A stretch of 64,000 bases of DNA from a virus (IMGVR_UViG_3300030109_002859:1-64000), one strand, 5' to 3'; counted from the stretch's first letter, positions 17,579-26,601 are shown. Program-made: numbers and translations. Notes: generated by a model not told the origin, from the sequence alone.

Positions 17579-17586
17579 ATATTTAT
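17579..17586 (+). promoter_or_regulatory. Candidate late promoter motif (ATATTTAT)
   Basis: ATATTTAT in the gap before the P-loop kinase gene, 33 bases upstream of its ATG. It is one of twelve ATAYTTAT copies found in gaps on the coding strand of the morphogenesis region. Confidence 0.4.
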
Positions 17587-17619
17587 AGTTGTATAGATTT
17601 ATATAAATATAGGAATAAT

Positions 17620-18486
17620 ATGCTAAAACTAAAAAAATTACTATTTGAATCCAGCGTTACAGGCCAACAAGCAAATACTGAAAGTCTTGGTGGATTTAAA
17701 GGTTTCTTCAAGTTATCTGAAATAGAAGCTTACAAGAAATGGATAAAGAAAACACTTCGTGTAGAATTAGTTGAAGGATATAAAGACCCAGGTATATTCA
17801 AAGCAGTATTCTTAGCAGGTGGACCAGGTTCAGGTAAAACCTATATAGCAAAAGGATTATTTGGAATACCAGATAAGGTAAATGTATCTCAGACTGGTAT
17901 GAAAATGGTTAATTCAGATAAAGAATTAAAGTATTTACTAAACAAGTTTGGATTCGGAACTGATTTAGATTCATTACCAGATGAAGTATTCCAAAATCTA
18001 ACAGGCGATGGACCAGATTCAAGTGGGTTAAGAAACTTTGCAAAAGATTTGACAGCAGAACGAAGAAGATTATATCAAAACGGAAGACTCGGTATGATTA
18101 TTGACGGAACCGGAGATGATTATCAAAAGATTGCAGGTGAAAAGGCAGAATTAGAAAAAATCGGATATCAAACATATATGATTTTTGTCAACACTACATT
18201 AGAAGTAGCACTACAAAGAAACGAACTCAGAGATAGAGTTCTACCACAGAGTATAGTTTCACAATCACATAAAGAGGTGAATAGAAACATTGGCGCATTT
18301 CAAGGATTGTTTGGTTCAAGTAACTTTATGATTGTTGATAACAATGAACAAAAAACAGAAAACCAAGCAAAGAAAAGATTCAAGATGTTGGTAAAGCAAG
18401 GATTGGGTAAATTCGTAAAAGCACCAATCAAAAGTAAAAAAGCATTAAGTTGGATTAGAAAACAAAAAATATTAAGGGGAAAATAA
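17620..18486 (+). CDS. P-loop kinase (zeta-toxin/AAA-like) with N-terminal capsid-targeting-like peptide
   Basis: 288 residues. A Walker A motif GGPGSGKT lies at residues 67-74 and a hydrophobic strand IIDGTGDD near 163-170 could be Walker B/substrate loop; NTTLEVALQRNELRDR near 190-205 resembles the lid arginines of zeta-toxin-like or polynucleotide-type kinases. The substrate is unknown. The protein begins MLKLKKLLFE, the short amphipathic tag shared with many proteins in this window and ending in an [L/I]xE sequence after which a T4-type prohead protease would cut. It may therefore be an enzyme carried inside the capsid (inference). Confidence 0.65.
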   Translation: MLKLKKLLFESSVTGQQANTESLGGFKGFFKLSEIEAYKKWIKKTLRVELVEGYKDPGIFKAVFLAGGPGSGKTYIAKGLFGIPDKVNVSQTGMKMVNSDKELKYLLNKFGFGTDLDSLPDEVFQNLTGDGPDSSGLRNFAKDLTAERRRLYQNGRLGMIIDGTGDDYQKIAGEKAELEKIGYQTYMIFVNTTLEVALQRNELRDRVLPQSIVSQSHKEVNRNIGAFQGLFGSSNFMIVDNNEQKTENQAKKRFKMLVKQGLGKFVKAPIKSKKALSWIRKQKILRGK

Positions 18487-18968
18487 TGTTAATATCATTT
18501 GACGAAATTATAGAAGTAACTTTACACCACGAGGGTGGATATGTTCACGACCCAAAAGATTTAGGCGGAGAAACTAACTTCGGTATAGCAAAAAGATTTT
18601 ACCCAGACGTAGATATCAAAAACCTTACAGAAGAGAAAGCAACAGATATTTACAGAGCAGATTACTGGGACAAGAATAGAGTAGAGGAACTACCAGAGCA
18701 ATTAAGACATATCTTTTTTGATATGTGTGTTAATCAAGGTAGAGGAACAGCAGTAAAGATTTTACAACGAGCGTGTAATGCAAAGGGAGCAGACTTAGCA
18801 ATAGATGGAGGTTTAGGACCAGGAACTATGAATGCAATAGAAATCTATAAACCTTCAATAGAAAGAGTTCGTTGTTACAGATTAAAATTTTATTACGATT
18901 TAGTAAATAAAAAACCCGAACAGGAACGATTCTTGTTTGGATGGTTTAAACGAGCAATATCAATTTAG
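18486..18968 (+). CDS. Endolysin, GH108-type N-acetylmuramidase
   Basis: 160 residues, normal for the family. The catalytic glutamate is in HHEGGYVHDPKDLGGETNFG (E16), the GH108 signature, and the second half (DGGLGPGTMNAI, ~118-129) is the PG_binding_3-type domain with the conserved G-x-GP-T core. It should cleave the N-acetylmuramic acid linkage of peptidoglycan at lysis. No signal peptide, so export needs a holin; a candidate is encoded far away at 53108. ATG overlaps the upstream stop (TAATG). Confidence 0.88.
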   Translation: MLISFDEIIEVTLHHEGGYVHDPKDLGGETNFGIAKRFYPDVDIKNLTEEKATDIYRADYWDKNRVEELPEQLRHIFFDMCVNQGRGTAVKILQRACNAKGADLAIDGGLGPGTMNAIEIYKPSIERVRCYRLKFYYDLVNKKPEQERFLFGWFKRAISI

Positions 18969-18978
18969 GAGAAATTAA

Positions 18979-19278
18979 ATGGCATTTTCAGATGTAACAA
19001 GAGGACAAGGTTCTTTTGTTAGTAGAACAAAAAAAGCTTTTGATGAAGGACTTCACGCATTCACAAGTGCATACGAAGTATCAGCAAGCACAACTTATGA
19101 ACCAACAAGTTCATTCAAACCAACTGCATTTTACATTCAAGAAGGAACTAATTACACATTATCACCAGTAGGTGGTGGTAGTAATTTAACCAAAGGATTT
19201 GTCACTGGACAAATTTATAGTATTGCATTGAAAAAAGTTGTAACGGTAGCATCAACAAAAGTAATATTGTTAAGGTAA
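18979..19278 (+). CDS. Hypothetical small beta-rich protein
   Basis: 99 residues, starting 10 bases after the endolysin with GGAG at 18969-18972. It is rich in Thr, Ser and Val with a Gly turn (VGGGSNLTKG), so mainly beta. No known motif. A virion accessory protein is possible from its composition and position. Confidence 0.5.
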   Translation: MAFSDVTRGQGSFVSRTKKAFDEGLHAFTSAYEVSASTTYEPTSSFKPTAFYIQEGTNYTLSPVGGGSNLTKGFVTGQIYSIALKKVVTVASTKVILLR

Positions 19279-19634
19279 TGAGTAAAGTATCACAAATCAT
19301 TAGAGAAGCAATCACAGATTTGATTGACGAGGGAACTATCACCCAAGAAGACCTAAGACAATGGTTCAAAAAAGGTGGAGCAGGTGGAACAACCAAAGGT
19401 GGTTGGGACAGATATGGTTCATCAGGACAAAAATTAGGTAAATGCGGTGGTGGAAAAGAAGGTGGTGCTTATGCCGCTTGTTTAAGTGCCGAGAAAGCTC
19501 GTAAACTCGGTCCAGACGGAAGAGCGTCATTTGTTCGTAGAAAGAGAGCAGCGCAGAAAAAAGGTGGTGATGCGAAGAAAGGTAAACAAAGAAGTAAAGG
19601 TAAGAAACCAACATACACAAAGACAGGCGCATAA
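19278..19634 (+). CDS. DUF5872-like basic protein with capsid-targeting-like N-terminus
   Basis: 118 residues. It starts MSKVSQIIREA, whose IRE-A fits the prohead-protease cut consensus. The rest is a Gly/Lys/Arg-rich segment: GGWDRYGSSGQKLGKCGG, YAACLSAEKARKLG and FVRRKRAAQKKGG. This GWDRY...GQKLGKC...CLS...KARKLG order matches what I recall of DUF5872, a domain of unknown function from large viruses. A basic, DNA-associated internal head protein is plausible. Confidence 0.6.
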   Translation: MSKVSQIIREAITDLIDEGTITQEDLRQWFKKGGAGGTTKGGWDRYGSSGQKLGKCGGGKEGGAYAACLSAEKARKLGPDGRASFVRRKRAAQKKGGDAKKGKQRSKGKKPTYTKTGA

Positions 19635-19951
19635 TGGCAGGAGATTGTTATCAAGCAAATGGTAATTACATTATTACTAAAATGGGAGACAATGATTTTA
19701 AGTTGTGTCACGGAGTCGCCATATTGAGAGGTGACAGAAGACCATTTGGTCATTGTTGGATAGAAAAGGGTGGTGGAGTATTAGATTTTTCAAATGGAAA
19801 AGCAATCGCTACCACTAAAAGAAGATATTATGAATTGGGTGAAATACCAGTTAAGGGGTATAAGACTTATACTTACACACCTGCGGAAGCAGCAAAGAAA
19901 ATGGTAGACACAGGACATTGGGGGCCTTGGGATTCCAAACCACCGAGATAG
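19634..19951 (+). CDS. Small protein with papain/NlpC-like residue pattern
   Basis: 105 residues. An early cysteine (C5), then LCHGVAIL (~30-37) and GHCWIE...VLDFSNG (~45-60) follow the Cys...HG...H-x-W-x-E...D-x-S arrangement of minimal cysteine peptidase- or transglutaminase-like folds. The evidence is only the order of residues, so the activity is uncertain. ATG overlaps the upstream stop. The spacing to the next gene is 2 bases. Confidence 0.5.
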   Translation: MAGDCYQANGNYIITKMGDNDFKLCHGVAILRGDRRPFGHCWIEKGGGVLDFSNGKAIATTKRRYYELGEIPVKGYKTYTYTPAEAAKKMVDTGHWGPWDSKPPR

Positions 19952-19953
19952 AT

Positions 19954-20394
19954 ATGAAGATACAAGAATTTGCAAAACACTTGGACGAACCAAGAGAGAT
20001 TGGTAAAAAGAAAAAAAGATTATCGTCAAGTGAAATGAAAAAATTAAAAAATAAAGCGTTTGAAGTTTACCGAGAGGGTTGGTCAGACAAGTATAAAAAA
20101 AGTATTGATTGTAATAATCCGAAAGGATTTTCACAAAAAGCACATTGTGCAGGACGAAGTAAGAAGGAGACAATAATGAACTTAAAATCATTAGTAAAAG
20201 AAACAATAAAAGAAGTAGTTACAGAAAGAAAATTACAAATGTTCTTTGAAAAGAATGTTCCAACAAATCCATCAAAGTGGTCTTATTATAAGGCACAGGC
20301 AAAGAAAAAGTTTGATGTTTATCCAAGTGCATATGCAAATGGTTGGGCAGCAAAAAAATATAAAGCCGCTGGTGGTAGTTGGAAAAAAGGATAA
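19954..20394 (+). CDS. Putative capsid-internal protein with Cys/basic motifs; second start inside
   Basis: 146 residues from ATG 19954 (the 12 upstream in-frame residues read back over the previous gene). It begins MKIQEFAKHLDE, strikingly like the MKTYQEFIAE capsid-targeting peptide of T4 internal protein III. Residues ~48-60 have CNNPKGFSQKAHCAGR. A second ATG at 20176, preceded by AAGGAG at 20163-20168, would start MNLKSLVKE, another such tag, followed by FDVYPSAYANGWAAKKYK, a motif I know from other large aquatic phages. One polypeptide cut in two, or two nested products, are both possible. Confidence 0.55.
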   Translation: MKIQEFAKHLDEPREIGKKKKRLSSSEMKKLKNKAFEVYREGWSDKYKKSIDCNNPKGFSQKAHCAGRSKKETIMNLKSLVKETIKEVVTERKLQMFFEKNVPTNPSKWSYYKAQAKKKFDVYPSAYANGWAAKKYKAAGGSWKKG

Positions 20395-20398
20395 GACT

Positions 20399-20833
20399 AT
20401 GAATGAAGCAAGAGGAACTTGTTGGGTAGGATACAAACAAGTCGGTATGAAAGACAAGGGTGGTAGAAAAGTCCCTAATTGTGTAAAAGAAGAAATGGAA
20501 ATCTTTTATGAAGTGGATGGAAAAGGACACGGATACACTTTTGAATATCTGAGATTGCCAGAAGATATCAATGAAGCAGAATATCAAGGAAGAAAAGTTA
20601 AACTTGGTAAACCAATGCAAGGTGATGTAAAGAAATTTAAAGTTTATGTTAAGAATCCTGCAGGTAATGTTGTTAAAGTAAATTTTGGACACGGTGGAAC
20701 ATCAGCAAAAGGTAAGACTATGAAAATTAGAAAATCCAACCCTAAAGCTCGTAAATCTTTTAGAGCAAGACACAATTGTGATACACCAGGCCCAAGACAT
20801 AAAGCTCGATACTGGTCTTGTCGCAAATGGTAA
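20399..20833 (+). CDS. Small protein with GTCWVGYKQVGMK and ARHNCDTPGP motifs
   Basis: 144 residues from ATG 20399; the frame is open further upstream but that part overlaps the preceding gene. The N-terminus GTCWVGYKQVGMKDKGG..VPNCVKE and the C-terminus FRARHNCDTPGPRHKARYWSC are two short cysteine-containing modules seen repeatedly in large aquatic phage proteins, with no known function. A DINEAE sequence between them matches the prohead-protease consensus, which would separate the modules (inference). Confidence 0.55.
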   Translation: MNEARGTCWVGYKQVGMKDKGGRKVPNCVKEEMEIFYEVDGKGHGYTFEYLRLPEDINEAEYQGRKVKLGKPMQGDVKKFKVYVKNPAGNVVKVNFGHGGTSAKGKTMKIRKSNPKARKSFRARHNCDTPGPRHKARYWSCRKW

Positions 20834-21192
20834 AATTAAAAAACTTACTGAAAGAAGATTTAAAAATACAATCATCAGGTAAATCTGATGGTTATATCTA
20901 CAATTGGAAAGAAGAAATGAAAGAGGGCAAGTTTGACCCTAAAAATCCTACCGTTGTAGTAAGTGGATTGGGTTCATATAGTTTGGACATACTAAAAAAG
21001 AGTGTTTCATCTCAATTATTAGACTTATCAAAAAGATTAAAGGGTGGTTCTGAAATGGATGTTGATAATGTATATAGTTTATTAATAAAGAACGAGTCAT
21101 TATTATATAAAGTAAAAGCTATAAAAGATGTTCAAGACGAATTAAAAACATCAGTATGGAAACGAAGAATCACAATCTACAAAAGAAAATGA
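20827..21192 (+). CDS. Putative capsid-internal protein
   Basis: 121 residues from ATG 20827, overlapping the previous gene by 7 bases. It begins MVKLKNLLKED, a clear copy of the MxKLKxLLxE tag. The rest is charged, mostly helical and lysine-rich at the end (KRRITIYKRK), without a recognised domain. The tag is the main evidence for a virion location. Confidence 0.5.
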   Translation: MVKLKNLLKEDLKIQSSGKSDGYIYNWKEEMKEGKFDPKNPTVVVSGLGSYSLDILKKSVSSQLLDLSKRLKGGSEMDVDNVYSLLIKNESLLYKVKAIKDVQDELKTSVWKRRITIYKRK

Positions 21193-24100
21193 AAAATAAA
21201 TTAACAGAATGGTTAGTTAAACCACTTATCAATGAAGTAGAATTGCCGATTGAAATTGGTGATGTTGTATTGATGGGTAGGTTTAAAAACAAGAAAGTAA
21301 AAGTTAAGTCAATCACTTACAATGAGAAAGGTGATTTACAAATCAATGGCAGACCTGCACTTAAATTCAGAATACAAAAATCAGATAAAAAGTTATTACC
21401 GACAAAAACTACAAACAAAAAATCAGCAGAACCAGACTCAGATAGAAAAGGTGTTGATGATGAATATCCACATCACAAAACAGAAAATATAAAATATATC
21501 AAAAAGTATCGATACGATATAAGTAAGTTTAGTGATGCGAAAAAAGTCAAACTTGTAGATTTGTTGATAAAAAAATATAAGTTAGTAAAATTAAGAGATT
21601 TTATTGGTGGAAGCTTAAGTCATAATGATATTGAAATATCTCAAAGAGCTCTCTCATCAAAAGCAAAAAAAGATATTGAAAAACGATTTAATCTGAAAAC
21701 AGAAGCAAAAAGAATTCCAAGAAAAAAAGGACAACATAGAGGTTCATCAAGTCATTCAGATTTATACACGGACGAAAATCCAAAAGGAACAATCAAAGGA
21801 TTAAAGTTCGCTACCACAGATGACGCAAAAAAATCAGTAAGTAAAATTAGAAATAGTGGTAAAACCCACGCTCACAAAATACAAGCAGCAGTCGCTATGG
21901 AACAACGAGCAAAAGAAATGGGTAAAACAGCTCAAGCAGGTGTTTATCGTAGTTATATAAATTCTATGAAAAAGAAAACCAAGAAGAAAAATGAATCATT
22001 CTTTGGATTAGGGCCAGGTGACATTCCTTCACCAAGTCGTAAGATGGTTAAGAAAATGAAAAAGAAAGGTAATACATCAGTTCCTTATGGTAGTGGATAT
22101 AAAAAAATTGATGAAAGAGCAAAAGGGGCAGTATCGGGTAGAAAAGTTCACAAAAACATTACAGGATTTAATCTACCATACAAAGGTAAAAAATATAAAG
22201 AAATAGATATGGAAGTTAAAAAAGTCGACAACAAAACAGAAAAAGTTTTGTTAAGAATTTTAACACCTAAAAAATTATTCGGACAACAAGTCGAGGTAAC
22301 ATTTAAAGAACTTCGTAGAGGTCCATTTATGAAAACCGATACGAGTAAAAAAGTAAACGAACAAAAATCGAAGGTTAAAAAAGTAATAGCAATTTATCCA
22401 GGTAGATTTCAACCATTTGGTCCACACCACAAAAAAGTATTTGACGCACTACAAAGTAAGTTTGGTGAAGCATACATCACAACATCAGATATAAAACAAC
22501 CACCAAGACACCCAATGAATTATAATGAAAAAGTTCGTCATATGGTTAAAATGGGAGTTCCAAAGAATCGTATCATTAAAGAAAAAGTTCCTTATGTGGC
22601 AAATAACTTATTGAGAAAATTTAATAAAGATACCACAGCGGTAGTTTATGTATTCGGTGCAAAAGACGCCGGTAGATTAAAAGGTGGTAAAAAGAAATCA
22701 GGTGGATTGACTTACTATCAAGATTTAAAGTCTAATCAAAATAATTTAAAAGGATTTGAAGAACACGGATACATTTATACTGCACCAACGGTAAAAGTTA
22801 GTGGTATATCAAGTGGAACAGAAATTCGTAATCTATTAGGTAGTCCAAAGTTTGACGACAAAAAAAGAGAACAAATATTTAAAAAAACATTTGGTTATTT
22901 TGATAAAGGTGTTTACACTATGATGACTAACAAGTTTAAAAAACTATTTGAATTCTACCAACAACCACAGGTAAAAAAAATTTTAAAGGAAGTTAGTGGT
23001 TTTGGAACAAGTGTAAATGCAAGTGATATGTCAGATGAAGGTATGTATGATTTTTTTGGTTCATTAGATGATTATTTTAGAGTATCAAAAGAACACGCAG
23101 ATGTTATTGGATATGAGTTGATAGGGTTTCCAATCAAAGACTCGGCAGATATGGCATTTACCATTATGGCAGATGACTATGAACAAGATAGAGCAAAAAC
23201 CGTAACATACGGAAAGACAATTAATCAAAATAGAAAAAACACAGAAAGTGTAAAAAACCCATACCCAAAATACAAAGAAAGATTAAATAAAATACTTTCC
23301 AATCTAAATTGGCAAGTAGTTAAGTTTTTTGGTGAAGAGCATGTAGAACCTAAATTATCAGATTCACCATTGATAAAGAAACCAGATGTTGAAAAAGGTA
23401 TCAAACATACGAAAAGTATTCAAGAGAGTTTTCAACAAGATGTTGATTTATTGATAGAAGCAATGTGTGGTGTTGGACAAAACCCAGCAGACACAGGTTG
23501 CACACCAAAAGGTAAAGCAAAAACAAAAGTAAAAATGAAACCATTTGAAATACCAAAATTTAAAGTGCCAAAATTTAACATACCAAAATTTGAAATAGAC
23601 CCAGAAAAAATGAAAAAGGTTGCAGCAAAAAGGAAAAAAAGAAAAGAAAAAGCTTTAGTAAGACCAGATAGAAAACCAAATATGAAAGATGGTGTTGACA
23701 TTATTAGAGATAAAAAAGACACACAACATTTTATTGATGATTTTTTATTTAAAGCAGATAAAGGTGTTGATTTAGATGAACTTACTAAAGAAATGGGCAA
23801 TCAATATCAAGAACAAAAAAAGAAATTATCAAAAAAAGAACAAAAACAATTAGAAACAGATATTGAAAGTTGGAAAAAATATGGCGGGTTTGAAGCGATT
23901 CAAAATGCTATTGAGGACGGAGACACAACAGAACAAGAAATCCGAAATAGAAATGAAAGAATAAGTGATTTGGCCCACAAGACCACTAACAATATTGATA
24001 AAGCTATTGAACGAGGTATAGAAGTTCCTAATGATGTTGCAAATGCAATATTAAACGAATTTAAAATTGGAGAAATGGTTGAAATACCAGATGAATCTGG

Positions 24101-25730
24101 ACACGGTTCAAGTGGTTTTAGTTTAAGTGGTGAAACAGCAAGAGAATTCTCAAGAGTTGATGGTGATGGCGATAAAACATCAATTTTGTTTAGAATAGAA
24201 CCAAATTCAAAAGGACAACTTAGAGGTTTATATATTGACGGAGATGAATCAAGCACTATATCAAGAGAAAGGGAAATAACTCGTAGTTCTAAGTCAAAAG
24301 CAAAAGTGATATCAGTAGAAACTAAAAAATTACCAAATGGTAAAGAAGTTAAAATAATCACGTTACAAGAACCAGACGATTTAACAGAAACAATAATCAA
24401 AGAAGTAAGTAAAAAATATAGTGAAATATCAAGAAGATATTTAGAAGGTCCATTAAATCCAAGATTAAAAAAGAAAGAATTACAAAAAGAACATCTTATA
24501 TTAGAGGGTGGAGCATACGGGCATATGAATCATCCATTTGATGATAATAATTTGACGTTTTCAGACTTGAAGAACATAATTATTATAGGGTTAAGTGGAA
24601 ACCTTAATCGTGAAGATAAGGTATCTGAAAAACTTGACGGACAAAACCTAATGATAAGTTGGGTTGGTGGACAATTAAAAGCAGCCCGAAACAAAGGTCA
24701 TCTGAAAAATGGTGGTAAAACTGCACCAACTACCGCAGGTATCGCTAATATGTTTAGTGGTAGAGGTAATATTAAAAAAGCATTTGTAGGTGCGATGAGA
24801 GATTTAGAAAAATCAATAGGTGGTTTATCTAATGCACAAAAGAAAAAGATTTTTGGTAATGGAACCAAATGGATGAATTTAGAGGTTATATATCCACAAA
24901 CAGCAAATATTATTGACTATGATGTCGCAGAGATTGTATTCCACGGAACTACCGAATACGATAGAACAGGTAGAGCAAAGGGATACTCAAAAGAATCAGC
25001 TCGTATGTTACAAGGTATGATTAAACAAGTAAATCAAAATATACAAAAAACATTTAAAATTAGTAAACCTAATTTCTTAAAGACGAGTAAAGTTCAAAAC
25101 TATGGAGCAAAGAAAAATTCTTTCTTAGGTAAATTGAATAAATTACAAGGACAATATGGATTGAAAGATACTGATAAATTAGGTGTGTATCATCAGTCTT
25201 TCTGGCAAGAATACATTTTTAATGCAGTAAAACAATTCAACACATCTATAACCCAAAGTCAATTAGTAAATCTAACTAATCGTTGGGCATTTTTTGATAA
25301 GTCATATAGTATAGGACAAATTAAAAAAGACTTTAAAGATAGTCCAAAGTTTGTTGATTGGATTTTAAAAACTGATAAACTTGACCATAACAAAATGTTC
25401 AAACAAAACATTAAACCATTTGAAGTATTGTTCTTTCAAGTCGGAGCAGAAATATTAAAAAATATGTCAGGTTTCTTAGCAGTATCACCAGACGCAGCAG
25501 TCAAAAAAATTAAACAAGATGTTGATAAAGCGTTGAGAGATTTACAAAAACCAGACAATGTTAGTAAATTAGAAAAATTAAAGATACAAATAGAGAAATT
25601 AGAAGCTATTGGTGGTTCAAGTGCAATTGTACCGAGTGAAGGCTTGGTATTTAAATACAAAGGTAATATATACAAGTTCACAGGAGCATTTGCACCAATC
25701 AACCAAATATTAGGTAGTTTAAGATTTTAA
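21189..25730 (+). CDS. Giant multidomain protein: nucleotidylyltransferase + ADP-ribosyltransferase-like + ligase-like domains
   Basis: 1,513 residues from ATG 21189 (ATGA overlap with the previous stop). It begins MKNKLTEWLVKPLINE, a tag-like start. Residues ~398-545: IYPGRFQPFGPHHKKV and SGISSGTEIR, the (H/x)xxH and ISSTxIR motifs of NMN/cytidylyltransferases. Residues ~780-800: tandem PKF repeats. Residues ~940-1040: ERGIEVP, SGFSLSGETAREFS, ILFRIE and ISREREITR, the R / S-x-S / ExE order of ADP-ribosyltransferases. Residues ~1103-1513: EKLDGQN (KxDG lysine, ~1146), NLEVIYP (~1229), EGLVFKYKG (~1483), the motif I, III and IV order of ATP-dependent RNA/DNA ligases. [L/I/V]xE sequences (KKVNE-Q, KILKE-V, LILE-G) lie at domain borders. 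All activities are inferred from motifs. Confidence 0.7.
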   Translation: MKNKLTEWLVKPLINEVELPIEIGDVVLMGRFKNKKVKVKSITYNEKGDLQINGRPALKFRIQKSDKKLLPTKTTNKKSAEPDSDRKGVDDEYPHHKTENIKYIKKYRYDISKFSDAKKVKLVDLLIKKYKLVKLRDFIGGSLSHNDIEISQRALSSKAKKDIEKRFNLKTEAKRIPRKKGQHRGSSSHSDLYTDENPKGTIKGLKFATTDDAKKSVSKIRNSGKTHAHKIQAAVAMEQRAKEMGKTAQAGVYRSYINSMKKKTKKKNESFFGLGPGDIPSPSRKMVKKMKKKGNTSVPYGSGYKKIDERAKGAVSGRKVHKNITGFNLPYKGKKYKEIDMEVKKVDNKTEKVLLRILTPKKLFGQQVEVTFKELRRGPFMKTDTSKKVNEQKSKVKKVIAIYPGRFQPFGPHHKKVFDALQSKFGEAYITTSDIKQPPRHPMNYNEKVRHMVKMGVPKNRIIKEKVPYVANNLLRKFNKDTTAVVYVFGAKDAGRLKGGKKKSGGLTYYQDLKSNQNNLKGFEEHGYIYTAPTVKVSGISSGTEIRNLLGSPKFDDKKREQIFKKTFGYFDKGVYTMMTNKFKKLFEFYQQPQVKKILKEVSGFGTSVNASDMSDEGMYDFFGSLDDYFRVSKEHADVIGYELIGFPIKDSADMAFTIMADDYEQDRAKTVTYGKTINQNRKNTESVKNPYPKYKERLNKILSNLNWQVVKFFGEEHVEPKLSDSPLIKKPDVEKGIKHTKSIQESFQQDVDLLIEAMCGVGQNPADTGCTPKGKAKTKVKMKPFEIPKFKVPKFNIPKFEIDPEKMKKVAAKRKKRKEKALVRPDRKPNMKDGVDIIRDKKDTQHFIDDFLFKADKGVDLDELTKEMGNQYQEQKKKLSKKEQKQLETDIESWKKYGGFEAIQNAIEDGDTTEQEIRNRNERISDLAHKTTNNIDKAIERGIEVPNDVANAILNEFKIGEMVEIPDESGHGSSGFSLSGETAREFSRVDGDGDKTSILFRIEPNSKGQLRGLYIDGDESSTISREREITRSSKSKAKVISVETKKLPNGKEVKIITLQEPDDLTETIIKEVSKKYSEISRRYLEGPLNPRLKKKELQKEHLILEGGAYGHMNHPFDDNNLTFSDLKNIIIIGLSGNLNREDKVSEKLDGQNLMISWVGGQLKAARNKGHLKNGGKTAPTTAGIANMFSGRGNIKKAFVGAMRDLEKSIGGLSNAQKKKIFGNGTKWMNLEVIYPQTANIIDYDVAEIVFHGTTEYDRTGRAKGYSKESARMLQGMIKQVNQNIQKTFKISKPNFLKTSKVQNYGAKKNSFLGKLNKLQGQYGLKDTDKLGVYHQSFWQEYIFNAVKQFNTSITQSQLVNLTNRWAFFDKSYSIGQIKKDFKDSPKFVDWILKTDKLDHNKMFKQNIKPFEVLFFQVGAEILKNMSGFLAVSPDAAVKKIKQDVDKALRDLQKPDNVSKLEKLKIQIEKLEAIGGSSAIVPSEGLVFKYKGNIYKFTGAFAPINQILGSLRF

Positions 25731-25739
25731 GGAGTTATA

Positions 25740-26309
25740 ATGGCAAATAAATCAAAAGAAGCAGAAAGACAGAATAAAGCATTACAAGACATAATTAGTG
25801 GAAGAGAGCACGAAAAAGATTATATCCAAGTAGGATACGAGGGTAAAACACCAGAAAATAAAGGTGGTGAGACAAGAAAGTCGAAACATAGTGATATTAT
25901 GGCATCAGTTAGAATGCCTTGGTTTTGTCCTAAATGTGATAAAGCAATGAAGAAACAACTCGATAATAAATTTTGGAGAATGATGGGACATTGTTTTGAT
26001 TGTCAAATAGATTATGAAAACAAATTAAAAATTAAAGGTGAGTTTAAAGAATATGCTTATCAAAAAATGTTAGAGAATCAGAAGTCACAATTGAAAGATT
26101 TAGAACAAAGTATAGATGATTACGAAAAAACAGATGGTAAAAAAACTTGGTATAATAACGTAGGTGTAAATACACCAATGTTAGAGGAAGACAAGTGGGA
26201 AATGGGTAAAGAAAAATTTGATGAAACAATTCAAGAAGCAAGAGATTTCATAAAAGAAAAACGAGAAATCGTAGAAAAAGCACAACAACAACTAACAGGA
26301 GCAAAATAA
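25740..26309 (+). CDS. Zinc-ribbon protein upstream of terminase
   Basis: 189 residues with TAAGGAG at 25729-25735 as ribosome-binding site. WFCPKCDKAMK and HCFDCQIDY (residues ~59-90) form a CxxC...CxxC zinc site; the second half is a long charged helical region (~100-189). The gene lies two places before the terminase. A DNA-binding packaging or head-assembly role is possible but not shown. Confidence 0.55.
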   Translation: MANKSKEAERQNKALQDIISGREHEKDYIQVGYEGKTPENKGGETRKSKHSDIMASVRMPWFCPKCDKAMKKQLDNKFWRMMGHCFDCQIDYENKLKIKGEFKEYAYQKMLENQKSQLKDLEQSIDDYEKTDGKKTWYNNVGVNTPMLEEDKWEMGKEKFDETIQEARDFIKEKREIVEKAQQQLTGAK

Positions 26310-26590
26310 TGGGAATTATTAATGCAATACTAAATCTATTTTTTGGCGGAAATAAAAAGAAAGAAGTTAAAGAATTAGATAAGCAGATTAAAGTAAAAGA
26401 CCAAGAAGTTAAAGAACTTGAAAAAGAGGTCGTAAAACTTGAATCAAAGAAAAAAGTTAACAAAAAAGAAGTAGCTAAATTAAAAAGAAAAGTAACCACT
26501 ACTAAAAAACAACTTGAGAAAGCATCAGAAGCAGTAAAAGAAGACAATGCTGATGACGCAGTAAAATTTTTAAAGAAATTTAGTAAGTAG
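26309..26590 (+). CDS. Small coiled-coil protein
   Basis: 93 residues: a hydrophobic start (MGIINAILNLFFGG) then about 60 residues of Lys/Glu-rich heptads forming a clear coiled coil. A small terminase subunit (T4 gp16 has a central coiled coil) is one candidate given that the large subunit lies nearby, but size and sequence do not establish it; a membrane-anchored accessory protein is another. Confidence 0.5.
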   Translation: MGIINAILNLFFGGNKKKEVKELDKQIKVKDQEVKELEKEVVKLESKKKVNKKEVAKLKRKVTTTKKQLEKASEAVKEDNADDAVKFLKKFSK

Positions 26591-26593
26591 TAT

Positions 26594-26601
26594 ATATTTA
26601 T
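26594..26601 (+). promoter_or_regulatory. ATATTTAT motif, candidate late promoter
   Basis: Copy of the recurrent motif within an alternating TA run. It lies only 5 bases before ATG 26606, so it could serve the terminase further down or be a chance match in AT-rich DNA. Confidence 0.25.

Noticed and set aside
17602-17609. Exact T4 late promoter TATAAATA on the + strand
   Set aside because: It is only 10 bases upstream of ATG 17620, too close for a transcript that includes the ribosome-binding site; the ATATTTAT copy at 17579 is better placed. A single match in AT-rich DNA is expected.
23432-24400. Minus-strand open frames within the giant protein gene
   Set aside because: They lie opposite conserved ADP-ribosyltransferase-like and linker regions and have no motifs or start signals of their own.
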